Shown: positions 8,863 through 18,824 of the stretch, piece by piece
Position numbering within the stretch: the stretch's first letter is position 1
Layout: every line of letters begins with the position of its first letter
Assembly: GCF_015352975.1 (NCBI RefSeq)
Contig: NZ_JACYIZ010000001.1
Location: 62,001-126,000 of the forward strand
Length of the DNA stretch: 64,000 nucleotides
Direction: 5' to 3'
Source of the DNA: Aestuariimicrobium ganziense
Lineage (GTDB): Bacteria; Actinomycetota; Actinomycetes; Propionibacteriales; Propionibacteriaceae
The notes under the pieces: generated by a model
Database searches by the model: none
Told to the model about the DNA's origin: nothing
The model's input: the letters and a program-made list of their open reading frames with translations, nothing else
Position numbers and translations under genes: made by a program

Positions 8863-9660
8863 ATGCTGACCCTTCCGTTCCTGCCGATGGAGACCGGCGG
8901 CGAGGGCGGCTACAAGCCCCCGTCGGTGGAGGACTTCTACTTCCCGACGCTGTTCGGCATCGACCAGGTCGACCGCACCACGGTGCAGGCCATCATCGCC
9001 GCCCTGCTGGTGATCGTGCTGTGGGTCTGGGCCGCGCGCCGGCTCAAGACCGTGCCGACCAAGGGACAGTTCTTCAGCGAGTTCATCTACGAGTTCATCC
9101 GCAACGGTGTGGCTCGTGACGCCCTGGGCCACGACTACCGCAAGTACCTGCCCTGGCTGCTCGGACTGTTCAGCTTCATCCTGGTCAACAACTGGTTCGG
9201 CGAGTTCTTCTACTTCATGTTCCCGACCTTCTCGCGGGTCGGCTACGCCTACGGCCTGGCCCTGCTGACCTGGGTGATCTACATCGGCGCCGGCTTCAAG
9301 AAGCACGGCATCCGCTACCTGAAGATGTCGCTGCTGCCCGAGGGCGTGCCGTGGTACCTGTGGTGGCTGATCATCCCGCTGGAGTTCCTGTCGAACTTCA
9401 TCACCCGCCCGATCACGCTCGCGCTGCGTCTGTTCGCCAACCTGTTCGCCGGCCACCTGGTGGTCACGGTGTTCGTGATCGGCGGCGGCTACCTGCTCAC
9501 CGTCGACAACAACTGGTTCTACAACGTCGCCGGTGGCGTCTCGCTGATCTTCAGCATCGCCATCCTGTTCCTCGAGTTGTTCATCGGTGCGCTTCAGGCC
9601 TACATCTTCACCGTGCTCAGCGCCCAGTACGTCTCGTCCTCGATCTCCGACCACCACTGA
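8863..9660 (+). CDS. atpB: F0F1 ATP synthase subunit a
   Basis: Proton-channel subunit of F0, 265 residues, five to six membrane helices. The essential Arg facing the c-ring is in the conserved stretch [13 protein letters not shown]. The N-terminus is [16 protein letters not shown] 8863 is chosen because GGAG at 8854-8857 precedes it at normal spacing, although the frame is open further upstream. Operon partner of all the following atp genes. Confidence 0.97.
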   Translation: MLTLPFLPMETGGEGGYKPPSVEDFYFPTLFGIDQVDRTTVQAIIAALLVIVLWVWAARRLKTVPTKGQFFSEFIYEFIRNGVARDALGHDYRKYLPWLLGLFSFILVNNWFGEFFYFMFPTFSRVGYAYGLALLTWVIYIGAGFKKHGIRYLKMSLLPEGVPWYLWWLIIPLEFLSNFITRPITLALRLFANLFAGHLVVTVFVIGGGYLLTVDNNWFYNVAGGVSLIFSIAILFLELFIGALQAYIFTVLSAQYVSSSISDHH

Positions 9661-9686
9661 CCAACACCGCAACAAACCCACAGACC

Positions 9687-9706
9687 TTCTCCACGCCGGT
9701 GGAGAA
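9687..9706 (+). promoter_or_regulatory. Intercistronic hairpin before atpE
   Basis: Perfect 8-base stem TTCTCCAC / GTGGAGAA with a GCCG tetraloop in the 64-base atpB-atpE gap, ending about 7 bases before the AAAGGA ribosome binding site of atpE. No T tract follows, so it is more likely an mRNA-stability or translation element than a terminator. The c subunit is needed in many copies. Confidence 0.5.
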
Positions 9707-9724
9707 CATCCGAAAGGAAACCAG

Positions 9725-9943
9725 ATGACCCCCATGGAAATCGGCGGCTCGATCAACATGATCGGTTACGCGCTCGCGACTCTGGGCCCGGCCCTGGGCG
9801 TGGCGTGGATCTTCGCCTCCGTGATCAATGGAACCGCTCGCCAGCCTGAGGCTCGTGGCGCCATGATGAGCACTGCCTTCATCGGCTTCGCCGTGGTCGA
9901 GGCCCTCGCCATCATCGGCATCGCGCTCGCCTTCGTTCTGTGA
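9725..9943 (+). CDS. atpE: F0F1 ATP synthase subunit c
   Basis: 72 residues, a two-helix hairpin that forms the rotor ring. The ion-binding carboxylate is E59 in FAVVEALAI and the polar loop is R39-Q40-P41. The sodium-type ligand pattern (Gln in helix 1, Ser/Thr after the Glu) is not evident, which suggests proton coupling. AAAGGA before ATG 9725. Confidence 0.97.
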   Translation: MTPMEIGGSINMIGYALATLGPALGVAWIFASVINGTARQPEARGAMMSTAFIGFAVVEALAIIGIALAFVL

Positions 9944-10503
9944 GCCCTGCCATGGTGACCACCATGGTTGCGTTCGAGATCAACCTCGGGCCGCTCGCTC
10001 CGCACTACCTGAGCGAGATCATCATGGGCATCGTGCTCATGGTGCTCATCATCGTGGTGCTGGCGAAGGCCGTCGTCCCGGCGTTCGAGAAGATGTACGC
10101 CGAGCGCGCCGACGCCATCCAGGGCGGCATGGAGCGTGCCGAGAAGGCTCAGGCCGAGGCCGAACAGGCCCTTCAGGAGTACCGCAGCCAACTGGCTGAG
10201 GCTCGCGAGGAGGCCGCCAAGATCCGTGAGGACGCCAAGAACCAAGGAGCCCAGATCCTGGCCGAGATGCGCGAACGCGCGGCCAAGGAGTCTGAGCGCA
10301 TGGTCGAGAGCGCCCGCGCACAGATCGAGGCCGAGCGAGCCCAGGCGTCGAGCCAACTGCGCGCCGAGGTCGGTGGTCTGGCGACCACACTGGCCGGCAA
10401 GATCGTCGGTGAGTCCTTGACCGACGACCAGCGGGCACGTGGCACGGTCGAGCGCTTCCTGGCCGAACTCGAGTCGACCCCCATCGGAGCTGGTGAGCGC
10501 TGA
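9940..10503 (+). CDS. atpF: F0F1 ATP synthase subunit b
   Basis: Peripheral stalk subunit, up to 187 residues. One N-terminal membrane helix ([20 protein letters not shown]) is followed by a long charged coiled coil rich in Ala, Glu and Arg to the C-terminus. The start is uncertain: GTG 9940 overlaps the atpE stop, ATG 9952 and ATG 9964 are also in frame, and none has a good ribosome binding site. Not fused to the delta subunit, unlike in mycobacteria. Confidence 0.94.
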   Translation: MSPAMVTTMVAFEINLGPLAPHYLSEIIMGIVLMVLIIVVLAKAVVPAFEKMYAERADAIQGGMERAEKAQAEAEQALQEYRSQLAEAREEAAKIREDAKNQGAQILAEMRERAAKESERMVESARAQIEAERAQASSQLRAEVGGLATTLAGKIVGESLTDDQRARGTVERFLAELESTPIGAGER

Positions 10504-11297
10504 TGTCACAGTCCACTGACAGTCGCCTGCGCGAACTCGACGCGGTGCTCGACCAGCAGGGCGCTGCCCCTGAGTTGGCGTCGCAGCTGTTCGCCATCGT
10601 CGACGTGCTCGACACCACACCTGCCCTCAGGCGTGCGCTCAGCGACCCCGCTGCCGACGAGTCGGCCAAGGGCACGCTGGTCGACCGCCTGTTCGGCACC
10701 CAGGTGGGTGCGGGTGCGTTGGCAGTGCTGAAGGCGGCTGCGGTGCGACGGTGGGGAAGTCCCAAGCGACTCGCCGACGCCGTCGAGCGCCAGGCGGTCC
10801 GGGCCGAGTTCTCCTCGGCCTCGTCGGCAGGTCAGCTCGACCAGGTCAGCGACGAGCTGTTCCGGTTCGGTCAGACGGTCGCCGGCAACGACGAGCTGCG
10901 CGAGGCACTGGGCAACGGCCGGGTGCCGCTGGCGGCCCGCCGACAGTTGGTGACCACGCTGCTGGCCGGCAAGGCCTCTCCGGCGACGGTGCGGCTCGCC
11001 GAGCGGGCCGTCTCAGCCCGCGAGCGCACCTACGCCCTGACCCTCGACAACTACGCCACCACGGCCGCACAGCTGCGCGACCGCCAGGTGGCCAAGGTCA
11101 CCGTCGCCCAGCCCCTGACGGCCGACCAGGACGCGCGCCTGCGTGCGGCCCTGATCCGGATCGCCGGGCGCCAGGTCGACGTGCAGGTGACCGTCGACCC
11201 CGAGGTGCTCGGCGGCATGCGTGTGCAGTTGGGCGACGAGGTGATCGAAGGCACGATCGCCCAGCGCCTCGAGGACGCCCGACGCCAGATCGCCTGA
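10503..11297 (+). CDS. atpH: F0F1 ATP synthase subunit delta
   Basis: 264 residues. It links the peripheral stalk to the top of the alpha/beta hexamer. The C-terminal conserved segment VTVDPEVLGGMRVQLGDEVIEGTI is clear. Longer than the roughly 180 residues of E. coli delta because of an N-terminal helical extension, as is usual in actinobacteria. TGATG junction with atpF. Confidence 0.95.
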   Translation: MSQSTDSRLRELDAVLDQQGAAPELASQLFAIVDVLDTTPALRRALSDPAADESAKGTLVDRLFGTQVGAGALAVLKAAAVRRWGSPKRLADAVERQAVRAEFSSASSAGQLDQVSDELFRFGQTVAGNDELREALGNGRVPLAARRQLVTTLLAGKASPATVRLAERAVSARERTYALTLDNYATTAAQLRDRQVAKVTVAQPLTADQDARLRAALIRIAGRQVDVQVTVDPEVLGGMRVQLGDEVIEGTIAQRLEDARRQIA

Positions 11298-11369
11298 CCA
11301 CCAGACCGACACCATCGACCACCACACATTCAGCTCGTGCCCGACACGAACGTAGGAGAGTAGAACGCA

Positions 11370-13004
11370 ATGGCGGAACTGACGATTCGTCCGGACGAGA
11401 TCCGCGACGCCCTGGACACCTTCGTCCAGAACTACACCCCGGCTGCTGCCAGCCGCGAGGAGGTGGGCACCGTCGTGACCTCTGGTGACGGCATCGCCCG
11501 CGTCGAGGGCCTGCCCTCGGCCATGGCCAACGAGCTGCTCCGCTTCGACGACGGCACACTGGGCATCGCCCTGAACCTCGACGTGCGTGAGATCGGCGTC
11601 GTGGTGCTCGGCAACTCCGAGGGCATCGAAGAGGGTTCGGGCGTCAAGCGCACCGGCGAGGTGCTCTCGGTGCCGGTCGGTGACGCGTTCATGGGCCGCG
11701 TGGTCGACGCGATGGGCAACCCGATCGACGGTCTCGGTGAGATCAAGGCCGAGGCGCGTCGCGCGCTCGAGCTGCAGGCAGCCGGCGTGATGGACCGCCA
11801 GGAGGTCCGCGAGCCGCTGCAGACCGGTCTCAAGGCCATCGACGCGATGACCCCGATCGGCCGCGGACAGCGCCAGCTCATCATCGGCGACCGCAAGACC
11901 GGCAAGACCGCCATCGCCATCGACACGATCATCAACCAGAAGAAGAACTGGGAGTCCGGCGACCCCAAGCTCCAGGTCAGGTGCATCTACGTCGCGGTCG
12001 GTCAGAAGGGTTCCACGGTAGCCGAGGTGCGCGGTGCGCTCGAAGAGGCCGGCGCGCTGGAGTACACCACCATCGTGCACGCTCCGGCGTCCGACCCGGC
12101 CGGCTACAAGTACATCGCCCCCTACGCCGGTTCGGCCATCGGCCAGCACTGGATGTACCAGGGCAAGCACGTGCTGATCGTCTTCGACGACCTCACCAAG
12201 CAGGCCGAGGCCTATCGCGCCATGTCGCTGCTGCTGCGTCGTCCCCCGGGCCGCGAGGCCTACCCCGGCGACGTGTTCTACCTCCACTCCCGCCTGCTGG
12301 AGCGCTGCGCCAAGCTGTCCGACGAGCTCGGTGGCGGCTCGATGACCGGCCTGCCGATCATCGAGACCAAGGCCAACGACGTGTCGGCCTACATCCCGAC
12401 CAACGTGATCTCGATCACCGACGGCCAGATCTTCCTGCAGTCCGACCTGTTCAACGCCAACCAGCGTCCGGCCATCGATGTCGGCATCTCGGTCTCGCGC
12501 GTGGGTGGCGCGGCCCAGATCAAGGCCATGAAGAGCGTCTCGGGCACCCTGAAGATCAATCTGGCCCAGTACCGCGACATGCAGGCCTTCGCGATGTTCG
12601 CCTCCGACCTCGACGCCACCTCGCGGCGCCAGCTCGATCGTGGTGCACGGCTGACCGAGCTGCTGCGGCAGGGTCAGTACGCCCCGTACCCGGTCGAGGA
12701 CCAGGTGGTCAGCGTCTGGGCAGGTACCAACGGTGAGTTCGACGAGGTGCCGGTCGACGACGTGCTGCGCTTCGAGCAGGAACTGCTCGAGCACCTGCGG
12801 CACAACACCTCGATCCTCACCACGATCGCCGAGACCAAGAACTTCGACGACGACACCGCCCAGGCGCTGCGCGAGGAGATCTCCAACTTCAAGCAGGGCT
12901 TCCGCACCTCCCAGGGCAAGTTGCTGGTGGGTCGCGAGGAGCATGCTCCGATCGACGAGGACGACATCGACCAGGAGCAGATCGTCACCCCGAAGCGAGG
13001 CTGA
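11370..13004 (+). CDS. atpA: F0F1 ATP synthase subunit alpha
   Basis: Non-catalytic nucleotide-binding subunit, 544 residues. P-loop [13 protein letters not shown], and the alpha-type signature in [17 protein letters not shown]. About 35 residues longer at the C-terminus than E. coli alpha, as is known for mycobacterial and related enzymes. AGGAGAG precedes ATG 11370. The 72-base gap after atpH is the longest within the operon and shows no strong hairpin. Confidence 0.98.
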   Translation: MAELTIRPDEIRDALDTFVQNYTPAAASREEVGTVVTSGDGIARVEGLPSAMANELLRFDDGTLGIALNLDVREIGVVVLGNSEGIEEGSGVKRTGEVLSVPVGDAFMGRVVDAMGNPIDGLGEIKAEARRALELQAAGVMDRQEVREPLQTGLKAIDAMTPIGRGQRQLIIGDRKTGKTAIAIDTIINQKKNWESGDPKLQVRCIYVAVGQKGSTVAEVRGALEEAGALEYTTIVHAPASDPAGYKYIAPYAGSAIGQHWMYQGKHVLIVFDDLTKQAEAYRAMSLLLRRPPGREAYPGDVFYLHSRLLERCAKLSDELGGGSMTGLPIIETKANDVSAYIPTNVISITDGQIFLQSDLFNANQRPAIDVGISVSRVGGAAQIKAMKSVSGTLKINLAQYRDMQAFAMFASDLDATSRRQLDRGARLTELLRQGQYAPYPVEDQVVSVWAGTNGEFDEVPVDDVLRFEQELLEHLRHNTSILTTIAETKNFDDDTAQALREEISNFKQGFRTSQGKLLVGREEHAPIDEDDIDQEQIVTPKRG

Positions 13005-13007
13005 TCG

Positions 13008-13928
13008 ATGGCCTCCAGTCTTCGTGAGCTGCGACAGCGGCGAAACTCGGTCCGGGCGACCCAGAAGATCACCCGGGCGATGGAACTCATTGCCGCCTCG
13101 CGGATCATCAAGGCCGACCGGGCAGCCCGGGCTGCCCTGCCGTTCACCAGCGAGCTGAACCGAGCAGTGGCCGCCCTGGCGACCTACTCCACCATCGAGC
13201 ACCCGCTCACCACCGAGCCCGAGAAGGTGCGTCGGGCCGCGGTGGTGGTGGTCACCTCCGACCGAGGGCTCGCGGGCGCCTACTCGTCCAACGCCATTCG
13301 GACGGCGCTGAGGCTGACTGAACGCCTCACCGCCGAAGGCGTGGAGGTCAAGCGCTACGTGGTGGGGCGCAAGGGCATCAACTACTTCCGGTTCCGCAAG
13401 GTCGAGCTGGCTGACACCTGGGACGGGTTCTCCGACTCCCCGGCCTACGCCAACGCGGTCGACATCGCCGATGCGGTGATGGCCGACTTCATGCGGCCCC
13501 ATGACGAGGGCGGCGTCGACGAGATCTACGCGGTCTACACCCGCATGAAGTCGATGCTCATCCAGGAGCCCCGAGTCCGTCGCGTGCTGCCGATCGAGGT
13601 GGTGGAGGAGGGTTCGGACAAGGTCAACGAGCTCAAGCCGGTGGAAATGCCGCTGCAGTACGAGTTCGAACCCGATCCCGAGACCGTGCTCGACACCTTG
13701 ATGCCGCTCTACGTCAGGAACCGCTTCTGGTTCTACCTGTTGGAGTCCGCGGCCTCCCAGCTGGCCAGCCAGCAGCGGGCGATGAAGTCGGCCACCGACA
13801 ACGCCCAGACCCTGATCGAGACCCTGACGCGCGAGGAGAACCAGGCGCGCCAGGCCGAGATCACCCAGGAAATCAGTGAGATCGTCGGCGGCGCCTCCGC
13901 GTTGACCGAGTCCGCCCAAGCAGAGTGA
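13008..13928 (+). CDS. atpG: F0F1 ATP synthase subunit gamma
   Basis: Central rotor shaft, 306 residues. N-terminal helix SLRELRQRRNSVRATQKITRAM and C-terminal helix SATDNAQTLIETLTREEN are diagnostic. Contains the known actinobacterial insertion relative to E. coli. Three-base gap after atpA. Confidence 0.97.
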   Translation: MASSLRELRQRRNSVRATQKITRAMELIAASRIIKADRAARAALPFTSELNRAVAALATYSTIEHPLTTEPEKVRRAAVVVVTSDRGLAGAYSSNAIRTALRLTERLTAEGVEVKRYVVGRKGINYFRFRKVELADTWDGFSDSPAYANAVDIADAVMADFMRPHDEGGVDEIYAVYTRMKSMLIQEPRVRRVLPIEVVEEGSDKVNELKPVEMPLQYEFEPDPETVLDTLMPLYVRNRFWFYLLESAASQLASQQRAMKSATDNAQTLIETLTREENQARQAEITQEISEIVGGASALTESAQAE

Positions 13929-15410
<1,482 letters not shown>

Positions 15411-15411
15411 G

Positions 15412-15813
15412 GTGGCCGAACCCTTCGTCATCGAGGTCGTCAGCGCTGACCGGTTGGTCTTCGAGGGGCGTGCGGTCAACGTGATCGTGCGCACCACCGA
15501 GGGCGACATCGGCATCCTGCCGGGCCACGAGCCGCTGATCGCGGTGCTCGTGCCCTGCGCGGCCGAGATCGTCACCGACGACGGCCGTCGCGAGGTGATT
15601 GCCGTCGACGGTGGCTTCATGTCGGTCTCGGCCGGCCGGGTGTCGTTGCTGTCGCAGTTCGCCACCCTGGCCGGGGAGATCACCCCGACCCAGGCCCAGC
15701 GCGAACTCGACCACCTGCAGCGAGTCATCGACGCCGGTGACCACACCGACGAGGACGTGCACCGGATGCACATCGCGACGGCGCAGCTCAAGGCCGTCGA
15801 GAAGTCCACCTGA
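15412..15813 (+). CDS. atpC: F0F1 ATP synthase subunit epsilon
   Basis: 133 residues: an N-terminal beta-sandwich (DRLVFEGRAVNVIVRTTEGDIG, LPGHEPL) and a C-terminal helical hairpin that can brake the enzyme. GTG start directly after the atpD stop. Last atp gene. No hairpin terminator was found behind it, only a new promoter-like hexamer for the DUF2550 gene. Confidence 0.96.
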   Translation: MAEPFVIEVVSADRLVFEGRAVNVIVRTTEGDIGILPGHEPLIAVLVPCAAEIVTDDGRREVIAVDGGFMSVSAGRVSLLSQFATLAGEITPTQAQRELDHLQRVIDAGDHTDEDVHRMHIATAQLKAVEKST

Positions 15814-15847
15814 GCCGGACGCCGTCAACGGACCAGCACGCATCGGG

Positions 15848-15853
15848 TAACTT
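15848..15853 (+). promoter_or_regulatory. -10 hexamer TAACTT, leaderless start of DUF2550 gene
   Basis: Six bases separate the hexamer from ATG 15860, placing the transcription start at or next to the A of the ATG. No ribosome binding site is visible. Confidence 0.55.
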
Positions 15854-15859
15854 GCTCGC

Positions 15860-16312
15860 ATGGGGTGGCTGGAGTGGGTCGAACTGGCAGCCCTGCTGCT
15901 GCTCCTGCTCGTCGTCCTGCCGCTCGCGTTCATGTTCGCCCGCCGGCGCTGGCTGTCGGCCAAGGGCGGGGTGTTCGACTGTGCGATGCGAGTCCGCGAC
16001 ATCGCCAGTGGGGGATGGGCGCTGGGCCTCGCTCGCTACGAGGCCGATCGCCTGGAGTGGTACCGGGCGTTCTCACTGCGGTTCACCCCCACCGTGCAGC
16101 TGGAGCGCAACAGCACCAGCGTGGTCAGCCACCGTGACCCCGATCAGGTCGAAGCCCTCGTGCTGTTCGCCGAACACCAGGTGGTCAAACTGCACGACGC
16201 GACCCGCCAACGCGATGTCGAACTGGCGATGACGCCGGGCTCGGTGACCGGTCTGATGAGCTGGCTCGAGGCCTCACCGCCCGGGCGTGGCCGCTACCCC
16301 GGGGTGGAGTGA
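15860..16312 (+). CDS. DUF2550 family membrane-anchored protein
   Basis: 150 residues with one N-terminal membrane helix (about 8-28, ELAALLLLLLVVLPLAFMF) and a soluble domain with alternating strands. It matches the actinobacterial DUF2550 family, which sits directly after atpC in mycobacteria and relatives. Function unknown; the persistent link to atpC suggests membrane bioenergetics or only operon history. It appears to have its own leaderless promoter. Confidence 0.8.
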   Translation: MGWLEWVELAALLLLLLVVLPLAFMFARRRWLSAKGGVFDCAMRVRDIASGGWALGLARYEADRLEWYRAFSLRFTPTVQLERNSTSVVSHRDPDQVEALVLFAEHQVVKLHDATRQRDVELAMTPGSVTGLMSWLEASPPGRGRYPGVE

Positions 16313-16345
16313 CGCGTAGGCACAGGCACAGCCCCCTCGCCAGCC

Positions 16346-16975
16346 CTACTCCCGCTCGCCGCCCGGCACCCACAGCACTTCGGCGTCGGTGTCGGCGCCA
16401 CCGTTGGTGAGCACGTGGCGACTCATGATGAACAGCAGGTCTGACAACCGGTTGAGGTAGGTCAGGGCCAACGGGTTGAGTCCCCCCTCGGCGGCGGGCT
16501 CCCCGGTGTCGGTCGTCTGGTCGAGACCGTACTCGTCGGCGGCAGCCCAGGCGCTGCGCTCCGCCCGTCGCACGACCGTGCGGGCGACGTGCAGCTGCGC
16601 GGCCGTCCGTTTTCCTCCCGGCAGGACGAACGAGCGCAGGTTGGGCAGCGGCTCACCGAACTCGTCACACCAATGCTCCAACCGGTCGATCGAGGTCTGC
16701 AGGACGCGCAGTGGCTCCCACTGGGGCTCGGCGACCACCGGGGTGGACAGGTCGGCTCCGACGTCGAAGAGTTCGTTCTGGACGATGCGCAGCGCGGCCC
16801 TGATCGGCTCGGGCAGGTCATCGCCGGCCAGCACCAGACCGATCTGGGCGTTCGCCTCGTCCACGTCACCGTAGGCCCGCACCCGCGGGTCGACCTTGCG
16901 GGCAACCGAGTTGTCGCTGAGCCGGGTCTCGCCCCGGTCGCCGGTACGGGTGTAGATGCGCGTCAAGTTGACCAT
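16346..16975 (-). CDS. Cob(I)alamin adenosyltransferase, PduO/MMAB type
   Basis: Transfers the adenosyl group of ATP to cob(I)alamin to make coenzyme B12. The N-terminal ATP-binding motif IYTRTGDRGET and the later VARTVVRRAERSAW and YLNRLSDLLFIM blocks are typical. ATG 16975 (209 residues, start MVNLTRIYTRTGD) is preferred to the longer frame from 16993 because the -10 hexamer TACAGT lies inside that extension, 7 bases before ATG 16975. Coenzyme B12 is needed by methylmalonyl-CoA mutase; the epimerase of that pathway is encoded at 20897. Confidence 0.93.
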   Translation of the reverse strand: MVNLTRIYTRTGDRGETRLSDNSVARKVDPRVRAYGDVDEANAQIGLVLAGDDLPEPIRAALRIVQNELFDVGADLSTPVVAEPQWEPLRVLQTSIDRLEHWCDEFGEPLPNLRSFVLPGGKRTAAQLHVARTVVRRAERSAWAAADEYGLDQTTDTGEPAAEGGLNPLALTYLNRLSDLLFIMSRHVLTNGGADTDAEVLWVPGGERE

Positions 16976-16996
16976 GCCCACCACTGTAGGCAAGGT
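16968..16996 (+). promoter_or_regulatory. Promoter of the cyclophilin gene, overlapping the start codon of the divergent gene
   Basis: TTGACC (16968-16973, 5 of 6 to TTGACA), a 17-base spacer and CAAGGT (16991-16996), 8 bases before ATG 17005. The -35 overlaps the start codon (16973-16975) of the minus-strand adenosyltransferase gene. Confidence 0.5.
16983..16988 (-). promoter_or_regulatory. -10 hexamer TACAGT, leaderless start of adenosyltransferase gene
   Basis: On the minus strand TACAGT is followed by 7 bases and ATG 16975. It lies inside the 17-base spacer of the divergent promoter. Confidence 0.55.
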
Positions 16997-17004
16997 TTCG
17001 GTAC

Positions 17005-17658
17005 ATGGGGTGGACGAGGCGGGCCTGGGCGTTGGCGATGATCGTGGTGCTGTCGGCGGTCACTGGGTGCGCCGAGGATGGCGGCACCACCGAGGCCCCG
17101 ACGAACCAGGCGCGTAGCTGTGAGTACCCCACGTCGCGCACGCCGGCTCGTCCGGTCGACCCCCCGCCGAGCGAGCCGGCCCGCACGGGCACAGCCACCG
17201 CCACCCTCGAGATGGCGGCAGGCACGGTGACCATCACCATGGATCGCGCCAAGACCCCCTGCACGGTGAACTCATTCGAGTCGCTGGTGCAACAGCAGTT
17301 CTACGACGACACCCGCTGCCACCGACTGGTCGACACCGGCATCTTCATCCTGCAGTGCGGCGACCCGAGTGCGGTCGGCACCGGCGGCCCGGGCTACACC
17401 TTCGACGACGAACTCACCGGATCCGAGACCTACCCGGCCGGCACCGTGGCGATGGCCAACGCCGGCCCCAACACCAACGGCTCACAGTTCTTCATCGTCT
17501 GGGCCGACACCCAGCTCGACCCCAAGTACACGGTGTTCGGCACCGTCGACCCGGCCTCACTCGAAGTCATCCAGCAGATCGCCTCGCAGGGTGTCGACGG
17601 CGTCGACGGGGTCTCACCGATCGCCGACGCCAGCATCAAGACCGTCGTGATGGGCTGA
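17005..17658 (+). CDS. Peptidyl-prolyl cis-trans isomerase (cyclophilin), lipoprotein
   Basis: 217 residues. The N-terminal signal has a lipobox VTGC with lipidated C22, then a low-complexity linker to about residue 60 and a cyclophilin domain (about 65-215). Visible cyclophilin blocks are CHRLVDTGIFILQCGDP, GPGYTFDDE, GTVAMANAGPNTNGSQFFI and YTVFGTV. It catalyses proline isomerisation in exported proteins outside the membrane. Convergent with the hydrolase gene, 7 bases apart. Confidence 0.94.
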   Translation: MGWTRRAWALAMIVVLSAVTGCAEDGGTTEAPTNQARSCEYPTSRTPARPVDPPPSEPARTGTATATLEMAAGTVTITMDRAKTPCTVNSFESLVQQQFYDDTRCHRLVDTGIFILQCGDPSAVGTGGPGYTFDDELTGSETYPAGTVAMANAGPNTNGSQFFIVWADTQLDPKYTVFGTVDPASLEVIQQIASQGVDGVDGVSPIADASIKTVVMG

Positions 17659-17665
17659 GCCGGCG

Positions 17666-18502
17666 TCACTGTTGGTCGGCCAGGGCCTTCTGCAGGATGG
17701 CGGTGAACGCCTCGGGCTGGTCGGCGTGCACCCAGTGGCCGGAGTTCTTGACCGTCACCCGACGAGTCCGCGGGAAGAGTTCGCGCATCGGGTCGACGTG
17801 CTCGTCACGCACGTAGTCGGAGTCGGCGCCCGCGACCCAGGTGACTGGCCCGTCGAACACCTGACCATCGTCAGTGCGCCAGTCACCGATCTCATCGAGG
17901 TGCGAGGCGATCAGTTCGAGGTTCATCCGCCAGCGCCACTGCCTGCCGTGCTCGGCGTGGTGGTCGTGGCGCAGGTTCTGCAACAGGAATGCCCTCGACC
18001 CGGGGTTGGTGACCGCGACGGCCAGTTCGCGGTCGGCTTCCTGGCGTGAGGCCAGCGTGGTGAGGTCGATGCCGGCCAGCGCGGTCACCAAGGGGTTGAA
18101 CTGGCGACGGATCGCGTCTGTGGCTGCCGGCGAGATGTCGACCACGACCAGGTGCGACACCAGCGTGGGATGGCGCAGGGCGACCTGCATGGCCACCTTG
18201 CCGCCCATCGAGTGCCCGACCAGCAGGGCGGGGGAGTCGACAGTGAGCAGGTCGTCCTGGGCGGCCACGCGGTCGGCGATCGCTTGGTAGTCGAAGGACT
18301 GGGTCCACGGCGAGCGACCGTGGTCGGGCAGGTCGACCAGCAGGCAGCGCAGGCTCGGGTCGGCCTCGCACAGGCTACGTGCGATGGTGTGGAAGTTGCG
18401 TCCCTGGCCGAACAGTCCGTGCAGGAAGACCACCCGGCGGGAACCGTCGCCCACCTCGGCCACGTGCAGCTCGTCGGGGACCTCGGTGTGGTGCACCCTC
18501 AC
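17666..18502 (-). CDS. Alpha/beta hydrolase (YbfF/ABHD11-like)
   Basis: 278 residues from GTG 18502, which overlaps the stop of the upstream zinc-site gene (GTGA). Features: oxyanion loop HGLFGQGRNF, nucleophile elbow GHSMGG, acid region DYVRDEHVD and catalytic His in NSGHWVHADQPE. Esterase or thioesterase activity is likely but the substrate is unknown. The longer open frame to 18631 is a shadow of the upstream gene. Confidence 0.9.
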   Translation of the reverse strand: MRVHHTEVPDELHVAEVGDGSRRVVFLHGLFGQGRNFHTIARSLCEADPSLRCLLVDLPDHGRSPWTQSFDYQAIADRVAAQDDLLTVDSPALLVGHSMGGKVAMQVALRHPTLVSHLVVVDISPAATDAIRRQFNPLVTALAGIDLTTLASRQEADRELAVAVTNPGSRAFLLQNLRHDHHAEHGRQWRWRMNLELIASHLDEIGDWRTDDGQVFDGPVTWVAGADSDYVRDEHVDPMRELFPRTRRVTVKNSGHWVHADQPEAFTAILQKALADQQ

Positions 18503-18771
18503 GGCTTGCGCCCCCAGCAGCCGGTGTGGAAGTGGCGCCGGTTGTCGACTGCCCGCTCGTCCTGCCAGCCGGGTGTGTCGGGCCAGGCGACGACATGGGC
18601 CTGGCCGACGCCGATGGTGCGGTGGCACCACGGGCAGGTGTAGCTCTTGGTGGTGCGGTCCCCGGCGACGCTGCGCACGATCCAGCGCCCGTCGGCCTTG
18701 TGGGCGTCGGTGGCGTGACCCGCGTTCAGCGGACGTGCTGGTCTGAGGTGCTTGCTCGGTCGTCGTGCCAC
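18499..18771 (-). CDS. Small zinc-site protein of unknown function
   Basis: 90 residues. CPWCHRTIGVGQAHVVAW followed by HFHTGCW gives a C-x2-C ... H-x-H-x2-C arrangement resembling a treble-clef or HNH-like zinc site, with no obvious catalytic set beyond it. Similar small actinobacterial proteins are often labelled ATP/GTP-binding without evidence. GTG start 7 bases after a -10 hexamer TAGACT. Translationally coupled to the hydrolase downstream and divergent from nucS. Confidence 0.8.
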   Translation of the reverse strand: MARRPSKHLRPARPLNAGHATDAHKADGRWIVRSVAGDRTTKSYTCPWCHRTIGVGQAHVVAWPDTPGWQDERAVDNRRHFHTGCWGRKP

Positions 18772-18778
18772 GGGCCAG

Positions 18779-18807
18779 AGTCTACGGTCCCGGTCGACGG
18801 CTGCGAA
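18779..18807 (-). promoter_or_regulatory. Promoter of the zinc-site protein/hydrolase operon
   Basis: Minus strand: TTCGCA (18807-18802, 4 of 6 to TTGACA), a 17-base spacer and TAGACT (18784-18779), then 7 bases to GTG 18771. Confidence 0.55.
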
Positions 18808-18812
18808 CCGGC

Positions 18813-18818
18813 TAGGCT
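18813..18818 (+). promoter_or_regulatory. -10 hexamer TAGGCT, leaderless start of nucS
   Basis: Six bases separate TAGGCT from GTG 18825. It faces away from the minus-strand promoter 28 bases away, so the two core promoters overlap in a 53-base intergenic region. Confidence 0.55.
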
Positions 18819-18824
18819 GGCGCG

